In this document: piece by piece, positions 10,598-19,049 of the stretch
Position numbering within the stretch: the stretch's first letter is position 1
Layout: every line of letters starts with the position of its first letter
Assembly (NCBI RefSeq): GCF_007748095.1
Contig: NZ_CP036287.1
Coordinates: 4,836,001-4,900,000, forward strand
DNA length: 64,000 bases
Source: Engelhardtia mirabilis
Lineage (GTDB): Bacteria > Planctomycetota > UBA1135 > GCA-002686595
Direction: 5' to 3'
The notes under the pieces: model-generated
Database searches by the model: none
Seen by the model: only the letters and a program-made list of their open reading frames with translations
What the model was told of the DNA's origin: nothing
Position numbers and translations under genes: made by a program

Positions 10598-12983
10598 GCC
10601 CGAAGGCCTCGACGTCGAAGCCGCGAGTCGCCCCCACACCGTCGACGCGCGCCGCCAGGGCCGAGACGGCCATGGAGGTCGAATAGACCCGCCCGGCCAC
10701 GAAGCCCCACGGCCCGATCGGGTCCCAGGAACCATCGCTGCAATGGCCGGAGTCCTGGTGGCCCAGGAGAAGATGTTCGAGTGCGGCGAGCCAAGCCGCG
10801 CTGCCGCCCGGACTCATGGAGCTGAACTGATGGATCGCGCGCGCGCCGAGCCTCCAGTAGTACAGGTCGACTGACTCCCCGTCATCGGACCATTCGGGCC
10901 GTCGCCGCAGGATCAGGTCGAGACCCTTCTCGACCAGCTGGGCTCGCTCCGACTTGGGAGCGATGGGATCACCGAGCCCGTTCGCAGAGTGCAGGTGGAT
11001 CGCCAGGGCAGCGGACGTCATGGCCTCGCCATGATCCGCGGGGAAGCGTTCGTGCATGCCCTCCAGGCGGGAGGAGCTGCTGCCGACGGTGTTGTACCCG
11101 CAGCGTCCATTGCCCCGATCGCTCACCTCGTAGACCCAACTGAGTGCACCTTCGAAGCAGTCGGCGTCGACTCCCTCGGGCAGGATCCGGTCAGCCGCCG
11201 CCAGGGCCTCGATGCACCAGTAGGTCGTCGACGTGTTGTTCTCGCCGGTCGGCGGCAGGTCGTAGTGCCAAGCGCCGTAGGGATTGCGCGCGCGCCCGAG
11301 GAAGGCCACCGAGCCGCGCACGAGCTCCTGCAACAGCTCCGAGTGCAGGTCGTCGTGGTAGCGCGCCAGCACCTGGCAGGCCAAGGCCTGGTCGTAGAGG
11401 AAGTTCGTGGCCCGGATCGGTCCGAACATCTGCTCGTTCTGGTCCCACTCGCCCACCAACCAGGCCAACCCCGCGCGCACCGTCGCTCCGTGCTCCGGGT
11501 CCCGCGCATCGACCCCCGCATCGGCGAAGGCGAGCAGGGCCAGGGCCGTCAGGCCCAGGTCGTGGTAGTCGAAGCCGGCCCCGTCGCAGATGGTCCCCGA
11601 CCCGGCGCAGCCGGCGCTGAACGCCGCACCGCTCCAGCTGCCCTCGGTTGACCGGTGCCTGGCGAGCCAGTCGAGGCCAGCGGCGATGGCCCGGGCCACC
11701 GGCTCGTCCAGCTCGCTGGCCGTGCGCCCGCGCACGGGCTCCAAGCGTCGGATCAACGCAGCCTCCCCCAGGTGGACGAGGGCGGCGTCGAACACCGGCT
11801 GCGCGGGGGACGCGGCGTCGGTGGGCGAGCTCGCCCCATGCGCTTCGATCGCCGGGCTCGTCGCGCGCTGACGCGCCTCGGCCGCCCAGGCGAAGTCGTC
11901 GTCGGCGCACAGGAGCGTCAACAGAGCCAGCCGCGACAGCGCGCGCCGATGCTCGGCGGCGCTGCTCGCCTCGACCAGGCCCAGACCCAGGACCGTCCCG
12001 AAGCCAGCTTGGAGGTCCACCGTGAGGCGCTCTTGCACCGCGGCCTCCACCGCGGTGCCGCGACGCTCGCCGATCTCCGCCAGGGCTGCGACGACGCGCT
12101 CGTACGGCTCGCGCTCCCGGAGCGCCGCGACCGCGGCGCCCTCCGGATCCTCCGGCGCCGGCGTGAGCCATTGCACCAGCGCGGCGAGGGCTCCATCGAG
12201 GCGGGCGTCCGGGTCCGCGCCCGCGCCTTCGGCGGCAGCCCCTGGCTCACCGTCAGACGCCGCCAGCGACGGCTCCAGCCCTGGCAGCCGGCCTTCGAAG
12301 ACGTCGGCCAGCGACGGGATCCAATCGGCCGGCGCCGAACGCGCGAGCACCAGCGGATCCTCGAATCCGTCCGGGTGCACCGCGCGCCAGGGCCCCACCG
12401 GTCGCGAGCCGGCGAAGTAGCCCCGCAGGGCGGGGGTGCCGTCCGGCCAATCCAGGCGGAGCTGCCCGTCGAGGTGCCCGCCGACCAGGGTCCCCCGCAG
12501 GCGTGGGGCGCCCCCGGGCCAGTCCTGCTCCAGGTGAACCACCGGGCCCGATCGACGCGGATCGAGCCGGCCGTCGGGCAGCCAGACCTCCTGCTCGCCG
12601 CTGCGTCGGCCCTCGTCGAACACGATCTCCGCGAGCCTGCCCTTCGAACCCAGGTCCGAGTCGGGGTACCAGACGCGCCAGGTCCCCTGGACTCGGCCGT
12701 CGCGGCAGTTCCCTGCCGCCTGCTTCTCGCCGTTGGCCCAGACCAGTCGCCAGCGATCGGAGGCGAGGCCGTGGTCGAAGCTGCCGCGGGCCGCCAGCTC
12801 GCCGCCAGGGTGGAAGCGCTCATAGGTGCCGTGGCGGACCTCGGTGCCCTCCGGGGCGTCCCTCAGCACCTCGTAGCGCTCGCGCGAGCCGTCGGGTAGG
12901 ACGCGCTCCACAGCGCGCACGGGCTCCTGGGTCGGGGACGAGGCGAGCGCGGCCATGAGGGCCATCGGCAGCAGCATCTGCAT
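10587..12983 (-). CDS. Exported protein: MORN/YwqK-like repeats fused to a terpenoid-cyclase-like toroid domain
   Basis: ATG 12983 is chosen because it opens directly on a signal peptide (MQMLLPMALMAALASS); a TTG at 13040 would add 19 non-signal residues. The mature protein is about 780 residues. Residues ~25-220 hold repeats of the W/Y-x-(D/N)-G type (DGSRERYEVL, HGTYERFHPGG, DGTPALRGYF), as in MORN or YwqK-like antitoxin repeats. A Pro/Ala/Glu-rich linker follows. The C-terminal ~350 residues resemble the alpha/alpha toroid of squalene/prenyl cyclases (AIAAGLDWLARHRSTEGSW, TTYWCIEAL, CGYNTVG). No DxDD cyclase motif is visible, so a structural role is more likely than catalysis. The function is unknown. 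Confidence 0.75.
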   Translation of the reverse strand: MQMLLPMALMAALASSPTQEPVRAVERVLPDGSRERYEVLRDAPEGTEVRHGTYERFHPGGELAARGSFDHGLASDRWRLVWANGEKQAAGNCRDGRVQGTWRVWYPDSDLGSKGRLAEIVFDEGRRSGEQEVWLPDGRLDPRRSGPVVHLEQDWPGGAPRLRGTLVGGHLDGQLRLDWPDGTPALRGYFAGSRPVGPWRAVHPDGFEDPLVLARSAPADWIPSLADVFEGRLPGLEPSLAASDGEPGAAAEGAGADPDARLDGALAALVQWLTPAPEDPEGAAVAALREREPYERVVAALAEIGERRGTAVEAAVQERLTVDLQAGFGTVLGLGLVEASSAAEHRRALSRLALLTLLCADDDFAWAAEARQRATSPAIEAHGASSPTDAASPAQPVFDAALVHLGEAALIRRLEPVRGRTASELDEPVARAIAAGLDWLARHRSTEGSWSGAAFSAGCAGSGTICDGAGFDYHDLGLTALALLAFADAGVDARDPEHGATVRAGLAWLVGEWDQNEQMFGPIRATNFLYDQALACQVLARYHDDLHSELLQELVRGSVAFLGRARNPYGAWHYDLPPTGENNTSTTYWCIEALAAADRILPEGVDADCFEGALSWVYEVSDRGNGRCGYNTVGSSSSRLEGMHERFPADHGEAMTSAALAIHLHSANGLGDPIAPKSERAQLVEKGLDLILRRRPEWSDDGESVDLYYWRLGARAIHQFSSMSPGGSAAWLAALEHLLLGHQDSGHCSDGSWDPIGPWGFVAGRVYSTSMAVSALAARVDGVGATRGFDVEAFGRRR

Positions 12984-13142
12984 GGACAGTGGCAGGGTGT
13001 CGGAAGGTGGCGATCGGGGTGTCGTGCGGGCCCCTTGCAATGGAAGAACGGGAAGCGGCGCCGGGATCGTCGGAGAATCGCCCCTTCGGGGGGTGACTCG
13101 GGCCGGGAGAGGTCCGACAGACGCTAATCTGTGCCCTTCGCG

Positions 13143-13161
13143 CGGGATCCCCGGGATCCCG
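13143..13161 (+). promoter_or_regulatory. Inverted repeat in the divergent region upstream of bolA
   Basis: CGGGATCC (13143-13150) and GGATCCCG (13154-13161) form an 8-bp inverted repeat with a 3-bp centre, about 48 bp before the bolA start. It lies in the 225-bp divergent intergenic region that must hold promoters for both flanking genes. It could be an operator or a leader hairpin; no regulator can be assigned. Confidence 0.3.
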
Positions 13162-13208
13162 TCGTGCCCCGTCCCCTGCTACACGACCCCAGCCACCCCG
13201 CCATCACC

Positions 13209-13439
13209 GTGCTCTCCACCTCCCAGGTCCAGAAGCTGATCGAGGCTCACCTCCCCGATGCCCAGGTCCGCGTGACCGACCTCACCGGCACCTCGGACCA
13301 CTTCGGTGTCGAGGTCGTCTCGCCCGTGTTCGCGGGCAAGTCCCTGATCGACCAGCACAAGATCGTGCACGCGGCCTGCGCCGAGCACATGGGCGGCGCG
13401 ATCCACGCCCTGCAGATCAAGACGCGCACGCCCGAGTGA
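13209..13439 (+). CDS. bolA: BolA family protein
   Basis: GTG 13209 gives a 76-residue protein that begins just before the family start (LSTSQVQKLIEAHLPDAQV). The longer frame from 13131 adds a Pro-rich tail unlike the family. The class II KH-like fold is recognisable: a GTSDHFGVEVVSPVF block, then LIDQHKIVHAAC and a C-terminal IHALQIKT strand. BolA proteins bind CGFS glutaredoxins through a shared [2Fe-2S] cluster and act in iron signalling or cluster delivery. The adjacent gene, 82 bp downstream on the same strand, encodes exactly such a glutaredoxin, which strongly supports the call. Confidence 0.9.
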   Translation: MLSTSQVQKLIEAHLPDAQVRVTDLTGTSDHFGVEVVSPVFAGKSLIDQHKIVHAACAEHMGGAIHALQIKTRTPE

Positions 13440-13521
13440 GCCCGCGGGTCCCTCGCGCGCACCACTAGGGTCGCCGTTCAACCGTTTTCCGCTCAACCAC
13501 CGTCCCCCCTCGAGAAGCAAC

Positions 13522-13839
13522 ATGTGGAACAAAGACAAGGTCGAAGAGACCGTCAAAGCTGACAAGGTCGTCCTGTTCGCCAAGGGCTCGCGATTCCAGC
13601 CGATGTGCGGCTTCAGCGCCAAGGCCATGGACATCCTGTCGCGCTACACCGAGAACTTCACCGTCGTCAACATCTTCGACGACGAGAACATCCGCCCCTC
13701 GCTGATCTCGTTCAGCAACTGGCCGACCACGCCGCAGCTGTTCATCGACGGCGAGTTCATCGGCGGCTCCGACATCATGGAGGAGCTCATGAAGAACGGT
13801 GAGCTCGAGACCAAGCTGAAGGCGACCGGCGCCGTCTGA
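13522..13839 (+). CDS. grxD: Monothiol glutaredoxin, CGFS type (Grx4 family)
   Basis: This 105-residue protein has the complete monothiol Grx layout: VVLFAKGSR, then QPMCGFS with the active cysteine at residue 29, the ligand-binding WPTTPQLFI block and GGSDIMEEL. Length and motif order match the family closely. The CGFS cysteine and bound glutathione hold a [2Fe-2S] cluster, and these proteins pass clusters to target proteins. It forms a pair with the BolA gene upstream and probably shares its transcript. Confidence 0.95.
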   Translation: MWNKDKVEETVKADKVVLFAKGSRFQPMCGFSAKAMDILSRYTENFTVVNIFDDENIRPSLISFSNWPTTPQLFIDGEFIGGSDIMEELMKNGELETKLKATGAV

Positions 13840-13856
13840 TTCGGCTCGGGTCCGCC

Positions 13857-13887
13857 GGGGCGGCGCATCCCGCGGGGGCGCCGCCCC
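13857..13887 (+). terminator. Hairpin after the glutaredoxin gene
   Basis: A 10-bp perfect stem (GGGGCGGCGC 13857-13866 with GCGCCGCCCC 13878-13887, loop of 11) begins 18 bp after the glutaredoxin stop. Only short T runs follow (GCTTTCG). It is likely the end of the bolA-grx transcript. Confidence 0.5.
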
Positions 13888-13955
13888 GCTCGCTTTCGCG
13901 GTTCACATTTCCCGCTCGCTCTCACCGCGCTCCGCGCCCCGCCCCCGCGGCTGCC

Positions 13956-14696
13956 ATGTCCAGTCTCTTGCGCCCCATGTCGGTCGGGGAAGTCCTCGAC
14001 GGCTCGTTCGCCCTCTATCGGCGCCACTTCCTGCGCGTGGTGACGATCCCGGCGCTGATCTACACCGTTGTGTTCGGGCTCGGCGTGCTGATGCCGATGC
14101 TCGGCATCCTGGCCGGGATCGTGGTCCAGCCGTTGATCCAAGGGGCTCTGGTCTGGTCCGCGTCGGAGCTGATCCTCGACCGCGAGCCGGCCCTGCGGCC
14201 CGCACTCAAGGTCGGACTGGTCCGCCTGATCCCGCTGCTACTCGTGACGATGTTCCACAGCATGATCGTCACCACCGGCTTCTTCCTGCTGATCGTTCCG
14301 GGGCTGATCGCCGCCACCTACTTCTTCCCCTTCCAGCAGGTCGTGGTGCTCGAGAAGCGCATGAACTTCCTGGACCGCGGGGTCAAGCTGGTGCGCGGCG
14401 GCTTCAAGAAGTGCCTCGGGGTAATCGTGATCTCCTACGTCATCGCGATGCTGCCGACCTCGATCATGGTCGTCGGCGTGGTCGCCCTCGACCAACAGGT
14501 GATGGGCCTGAGTCAGGACTCGCCCCTGACCTTCGGATGGATGCAAGCGGCGCAGTACGGCGTCAGCTCGTTGGTCTTCCCCTTCACGATCCTGGTCACG
14601 ACCCTGCTCTACTACGAGCGTCGGGTCTCGGCCGAGGGGCTCGACGTCGAGCGCTCGGCCGCTGCGCTGGAGCGCTCGGTGGCCTCGGCGACCTGA
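13956..14696 (+). CDS. Polytopic membrane protein, glycerophosphodiesterase-membrane-domain-like
   Basis: This 246-residue protein starts with MSVGEVLDGSFALYRRHF, an opening shared by many YciC/GDPD-membrane-domain-like proteins, and has about six hydrophobic segments. A charged LEKRMNFLDRGVKLVRGG helix separates segments 4 and 5. No catalytic motif is visible. It starts the plus-strand chain that continues with the DUF4129, DUF4350, MoxR and DUF58 genes, with a 19-bp gap to the next gene. Proteins of this type are often found at the head of such chains; the function is unknown. Confidence 0.75.
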   Translation: MSSLLRPMSVGEVLDGSFALYRRHFLRVVTIPALIYTVVFGLGVLMPMLGILAGIVVQPLIQGALVWSASELILDREPALRPALKVGLVRLIPLLLVTMFHSMIVTTGFFLLIVPGLIAATYFFPFQQVVVLEKRMNFLDRGVKLVRGGFKKCLGVIVISYVIAMLPTSIMVVGVVALDQQVMGLSQDSPLTFGWMQAAQYGVSSLVFPFTILVTTLLYYERRVSAEGLDVERSAAALERSVASAT

Positions 14697-14715
14697 GCTC
14701 GAACACTCGAACCCG

Positions 14716-15438
14716 GTGATTCCCACGGTCTCGACTGCGCTCGCCACGGCTCTGGGCACGGTCGTCGGACTCCCGGGTTCGACGCGGTCCCTGGCGAGTC
14801 AAGCCGACGCCGGCCTGCCCACGGCCGCGCGGGCGCGGGAGGCCCTGTTGGAGATCCTCACCGCGCCGGAGTTCCAGCCGTCGCCCGTGACCTGGCTGAG
14901 CCGGATCCAGGACCAGTTGCGTCAATGGCGCGACGAGTTCCTGATGTGGATCGTGCGCCAACTTGGCCTCAGCGACGGCGCAGGCGATGTCTTCGCTTGG
15001 GTGGTCCTGGGCGTTCTGGCCGTGGTGCTCGCGCTCGTCATCTTCGCCGTGGTGCGTGCCGTGCTGAAGAACTCAGGTCGGCTCGGTCAGGCCCCCGAGC
15101 GGGCTGCCGACATCACCGTGGTCGGCCCCGCCACCGGTCGCGCCGGCGCGGCCCTCGCCGCAGCCCGCGCGGCGGCTGCGTCGGGCAATTTCGAGGGGGC
15201 CATGCACCACCTCTACCTCGGCGCGCTGTGGCACCTGGACGACGCCGGCCTGGTGCGCTTCGAGGAGCGCAAGACCTCCGGCGAGTACGGCCGCGAGTTG
15301 CCGCGCGGGGACCGGCGGGATGCCTGGCGCGCGATGCTCGGTAGCTTTCATCCGGTGGCCTTCGGCGGTCGCGACGCCACTGGCGAGCATTGGAGCTCCA
15401 TGCGCTCCGCCGCGGACGGGCTGGGGGTGCCCCAGTGA
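14716..15438 (+). CDS. DUF4129 domain membrane protein
   Basis: This 240-residue protein has a GTG start at 14716. There is a weak N-terminal hydrophobic region, a helix with VTWLSRIQDQLRQW, one clear transmembrane segment (about residues 92-118) and a cytoplasmic C-terminal part matching DUF4129: AMHHLYLGALWHLDDAGL then RFEERKTSGEYGRELP. DUF4129 proteins occur with MoxR and DUF58 genes and sometimes as tails on transglutaminases. Its stop overlaps the start of the DUF4350 gene. It is a membrane component of the MoxR-linked complex by context. Confidence 0.8.
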   Translation: MIPTVSTALATALGTVVGLPGSTRSLASQADAGLPTAARAREALLEILTAPEFQPSPVTWLSRIQDQLRQWRDEFLMWIVRQLGLSDGAGDVFAWVVLGVLAVVLALVIFAVVRAVLKNSGRLGQAPERAADITVVGPATGRAGAALAAARAAAASGNFEGAMHHLYLGALWHLDDAGLVRFEERKTSGEYGRELPRGDRRDAWRAMLGSFHPVAFGGRDATGEHWSSMRSAADGLGVPQ

Positions 15439-16685
15439 ACGCCTCCGCACGAACCCAGCGCATCGCGATCGTGATCGCCACGATCGCGGTCGTCGTGGCC
15501 GCGTTCCTCGTGACCCCTCCCAGCAGCGAGTCGGCAACGTGGCTCAACCCGGAGACCACGGCGCCCGGTGGCGGCGCCGCCATCGCGCGCGGGGTCGAGC
15601 GCCTGGGCCTCGGCGGTGACGTGGTGCGCGAGACCTGGACCAGTTGGTGTGAGGACCACCCGGGGGCTGTGCTGGCGGTGATCGCCCCCACGGCGTCGAT
15701 GGAGCCCGAAAGCCTCGAGTCTCTGCTGGCCTGGATCGACGGGGGCGGCACGCTGATCTACGTGCCCGGCATGGCGACCACGCTCATGCCGCGCACGGAC
15801 GTCGAGCTCTCCGACGCCCTCGGGTTCACCATGCGGACGGCCGCCCGGGACCCCGAGGACCGCACCCGCCCGCGCGTGATCCGCGCGACCGAGGGCCGAG
15901 CTCCCCTGCGCGAGCTGGGCCTGGAGGGTGCCCCCGAGCAGTGGAGCGATTGGCTGCGCGCGGCCAGGACGGACGCGGAGGTGGTCGGCGAGCCCGCGGA
16001 GGTCTGGCTGCAAGACCACAACGGCCTGCCGTCGGTGGCCCTGTTCGAGCGCGGCGAGGGCCGTGTCTTCCTGTGGTGCGACGCCGAGGGGCTGCGCAAC
16101 GACCGCCAGGAGGCCGCGGGCTACGGCGCCAGCTTCCTACGCTCGATCGCGGTGGTGGCCCAGGACCGACCGGTCTTCGTCGACGGCTACGGTCACGGAC
16201 TCGCGGCCCTGGGCGACCTGGAGCTGGCCCTGTGGCGCTGGTCCACGGGCACCCGACTGGGGAACACGGCGCTCTTCGCCCTGGCCATCGGCCTGCTCGC
16301 CATGGTGGTCGCGGGGGTGCGCGTGGCGCCGCCGATTCCCGACCCGCCCCCGCCCGGGCGCTCGCCGCTCGAACACGTGAACGCCCTGGCCGACGCCTAC
16401 CGGCGCGCCGGCGCCCACCGGCGCCCGACCGAGCACCTCTTGTCCACCGTCGAGCGCCGGTTGGGCTCGGTCGGTCTCGCGACGCGCCTCGCCTCCCTGC
16501 GACGAAGCCGACCCGACTTGGCGAAGGAGCTGGATCGGGTCGAGCGCGCGAGCAAGGATCCTGGGCCGACAGTCACGAAGACCAACGATCTCGTCGCCCT
16601 CTGCGCCGCCCTGGATCTGGTGGCAACCGCCGACACGGCGCCCCCGCGTCCGAACCGAAACGCCCCAAGGAACCCACGTGACTGA
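15435..16685 (+). CDS. DUF4350 domain membrane protein
   Basis: This 416-residue protein starts at GTG 15435, overlapping the DUF4129 stop (GTGA). An N-terminal membrane helix (IAIVIATIAVVVAAFLV) is followed by a ThuA/GATase-like extracytoplasmic fold. That fold has the DUF4350 pattern: NPETTAPGGGAAIARGVERLG, LAVIAPTASM, LLAWIDGGGTLIYVPG, then GEGRVFLWCDAEGLRND. A second membrane helix (about 275-296) leads to a cytoplasmic tail. The stop overlaps the MoxR start by 8 bp. DUF4350 proteins typically sit between DUF4129 and MoxR genes, as they do here. Confidence 0.85.
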   Translation: MNASARTQRIAIVIATIAVVVAAFLVTPPSSESATWLNPETTAPGGGAAIARGVERLGLGGDVVRETWTSWCEDHPGAVLAVIAPTASMEPESLESLLAWIDGGGTLIYVPGMATTLMPRTDVELSDALGFTMRTAARDPEDRTRPRVIRATEGRAPLRELGLEGAPEQWSDWLRAARTDAEVVGEPAEVWLQDHNGLPSVALFERGEGRVFLWCDAEGLRNDRQEAAGYGASFLRSIAVVAQDRPVFVDGYGHGLAALGDLELALWRWSTGTRLGNTALFALAIGLLAMVVAGVRVAPPIPDPPPPGRSPLEHVNALADAYRRAGAHRRPTEHLLSTVERRLGSVGLATRLASLRRSRPDLAKELDRVERASKDPGPTVTKTNDLVALCAALDLVATADTAPPRPNRNAPRNPRD

Positions 16686-17691
16686 GCCCACGCCCCTCTC
16701 CCCCGCCGAAGCCGCCGACTGCGGCACGCGACTCGCAGGCCTGCTCGACGGCCTGGAAGGGGTCGTGATCGGCCAGCAGAAGGTCCTGCACCAGCTCCTG
16801 GTGACCCTCGTCGCCGGGGGCCACGCCCTGCTCGAAGGTGTGCCGGGGACGGCCAAGACCCTGTCGGTGCAGGTCCTGGCCGAGGCCCTGGGTTGCAGCT
16901 TCAAGCGCATCCAGTTCACCCCCGACCTGATGCCCAGCGACGTCACGGGCGTCAACGTGCTGAACCAGATCGAGCAGCGCTTCGAGTTCCACCCGGGCCC
17001 GCTCTTCGCCGACCTGGTGCTGGGCGACGAGATCAACCGCGCCCCCGCCAAGACCCAGTCGGCCCTGCTCGAGGCCATGTCGGAGGGGCGCACGACCGTC
17101 GATGGCGCGACCCACGAGCTGGGTGACCTGTTCACCGTCTTCGCCACCCAGAACCCGGTCGAGTACGAGGGCACCTACCCCTTGCCCGAGGCCCAGCTCG
17201 ACCGCTTCCTGCTCAAGGTCCTGGTCGGCTACCCCGACCGGCCGGCCGAGATCGATGTGCTGCGGCGGCACCGCGCGGGCTTCGACCAACGCGAGCCGGC
17301 GACGTTCGGGATCGGCCACTCCCTGGGCCGCGAGGGCCTGGGCGAGCTGCGCGCCGCCGCGCGTCGGGTGCGGGTCGAGGACGAGGTGCTCGAATACATC
17401 GCGGACCTGGTCCGCTCCACCCGCGAGGATCCGACCCTGGTGATCGGCGCCAGCCCGCGCGCGTCGGTCGCGCTGCTGCGGGCGGCGCAGGCCTGCGCCT
17501 TGATCGACGGCCGCGACTACGTGATCCCCGACGACGTCAAGTCCATGGCCGTGCCGGTCCTGCGCCACCGCGTGATGCTGTCGCCGGAGGCCGAGATCGA
17601 CGGCGCCAGCACCGACGAACGCGTCGAGTCCGCGATCGCGCAGGTCGCCGCCCCCGAATCGCGTGACGCCGAGCTGACGCCCCAGCCGTGA
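16678..17691 (+). CDS. MoxR family AAA+ ATPase
   Basis: This 337-residue ATPase starts at GTG 16678. Walker A is EGVPGTAKT (residues 53-61), Walker B is LVLGDEINRA (about 115-124), and sensor 1 is in VFATQNPVEYEGTYPLPEAQLDRF, here in shortened form TQNPVEYEG. Length and motifs are standard for MoxR. These cytoplasmic ATPases act as chaperone-like remodellers, usually on VWA-domain or DUF58 partners encoded next door. The DUF58 gene follows with an overlapping start at 17688. Confidence 0.95.
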   Translation: MTEPTPLSPAEAADCGTRLAGLLDGLEGVVIGQQKVLHQLLVTLVAGGHALLEGVPGTAKTLSVQVLAEALGCSFKRIQFTPDLMPSDVTGVNVLNQIEQRFEFHPGPLFADLVLGDEINRAPAKTQSALLEAMSEGRTTVDGATHELGDLFTVFATQNPVEYEGTYPLPEAQLDRFLLKVLVGYPDRPAEIDVLRRHRAGFDQREPATFGIGHSLGREGLGELRAAARRVRVEDEVLEYIADLVRSTREDPTLVIGASPRASVALLRAAQACALIDGRDYVIPDDVKSMAVPVLRHRVMLSPEAEIDGASTDERVESAIAQVAAPESRDAELTPQP

Positions 17692-19007
17692 AAGGACTTC
17701 GGCCGAGGTCGATCCCCCTGCCCACCGCGCGGGCCTTCGGTCTGCTCTGTGCGAGCGCCCTGGTGGCCCTGGCTTCGACACCCATCGCCGGCGTGGCGGT
17801 GGTCTTCGTCCTGGCGTTGGTCGCGGTGGACGGCTGGCTGGCCTCGCGCGAGCGGGGCTTGACCACCACCTTCGACCTGCCCCGGCGCGTCGGCCAGGGC
17901 CAGCAAGGTCAGTTCCACCTGGAGCTCGACAATCGCAGCGGTCGCGAGCAGCGACTGGTCCTGGCCGTAGAAGCCGATCCGAGCCTGGTCACGGCCCAGG
18001 CCCTGGCGCCGCGCGAGGTGACCGTGCCCCAGGGCGGTCGCGCCCGACTCGCCTTCGACCTCCACGCGCGCCTGCGCGGAACCCGGGGTCTGGCGGCACT
18101 GCACCTGCGAAGGCGCGGCCCCCTGGGCCTGGCCTGGCGCCTGGAGCGGCGCGCTCAGCAGCTCGCGGTCGAGATCATCCCGGGCCTGCGCGAGGCCAAC
18201 GCCCACGTGATGCGAACCGCCTACCACCAACGCCGCGACCCGGGCCTGCGACGCGCGCGGCGACGCGGCAACGGCGGCTCCTTCGAGAGCCTGCGCGGCT
18301 ACGTGCGCGGTGACGATCCGCGCCACCTGGACTGGAAGGCCACCGCGCGCCACGGCGCCGCGATGGTGCGCCAGTACGAGGCCGAGCGCAGCCAGTCGAT
18401 CGTGCTCTGCATCGACTGCGGCCGGATGATGGGCGAGCGCTTCGGCGAGCTCGAGCGCCTCGACCACGCCCTGGCGGCTTCGGTGGTCCTGGCCCGCGTG
18501 GCGGCGACCTGGCACGACCAGGTGGGCCTGTTCGCCTTCGCCGACCGCGTGCTACGTCGGATTCCGCCGCGGGCCGCGTCGCCCGACCGCCTGGCCTCGG
18601 AGCTGGCGAGCCTGAAGGCGATCTCGGTCGAGCCCGACTACCCCCGCGCCCTGCTCGAGCTGACGCGCACCCTGCGGCGACGCTCGCTGATCGTGTGCTT
18701 CACGGACGTGGTCGACGACGAGGTGTCCGCGCCCCTGGCCGCGCACCTGGCGCTGCTCGCCCGACGCCACCTGCCGCTCTTGATCGCTCTGCGCAATCCG
18801 CACCTGGCCCTGGCCGCGGCGGCGCCGGTCACCGATGAGCGCGGGGCCTACCGCCGCGCGGCTGCGGCGGAGCTCGAGTCGGTGCGCGCGGTCAGCCTGG
18901 CCGGTCTGCGACGTGCCGGCGTCCAGGTGGTCGACATCGACCCGAACCAATCGGTTCCGGCGGTGATCGAGGCCTACCTGCGCATCAAGTCGCGGCAGAT
19001 CCTGTAG
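17688..19007 (+). CDS. DUF58 domain protein
   Basis: This 439-residue protein starts at GTG 17688, overlapping the MoxR stop. Two membrane segments lie near residues 17-55, followed by an immunoglobulin-like beta region and then the DUF58 signature GDDPRHLDWKATARHG near residue 208. A VWA-like C-terminal domain follows (SIVLCIDCGRMMGERFG, LIVCFTDVVDD), although the MIDAS motif is not the classical DxSxS: DCGRM stands at that place. By family context it is the likely client or partner of the upstream MoxR ATPase. It ends the chain and faces the RDD-SpoIIM gene 42 bp away. Confidence 0.93.
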   Translation: MKGLRPRSIPLPTARAFGLLCASALVALASTPIAGVAVVFVLALVAVDGWLASRERGLTTTFDLPRRVGQGQQGQFHLELDNRSGREQRLVLAVEADPSLVTAQALAPREVTVPQGGRARLAFDLHARLRGTRGLAALHLRRRGPLGLAWRLERRAQQLAVEIIPGLREANAHVMRTAYHQRRDPGLRRARRRGNGGSFESLRGYVRGDDPRHLDWKATARHGAAMVRQYEAERSQSIVLCIDCGRMMGERFGELERLDHALAASVVLARVAATWHDQVGLFAFADRVLRRIPPRAASPDRLASELASLKAISVEPDYPRALLELTRTLRRRSLIVCFTDVVDDEVSAPLAAHLALLARRHLPLLIALRNPHLALAAAAPVTDERGAYRRAAAAELESVRAVSLAGLRRAGVQVVDIDPNQSVPAVIEAYLRIKSRQIL

Positions 19008-19049
19008 CGCGGCCGTCGCGGCGGGCGAAGACGCGACCCTCGGCCCGGA

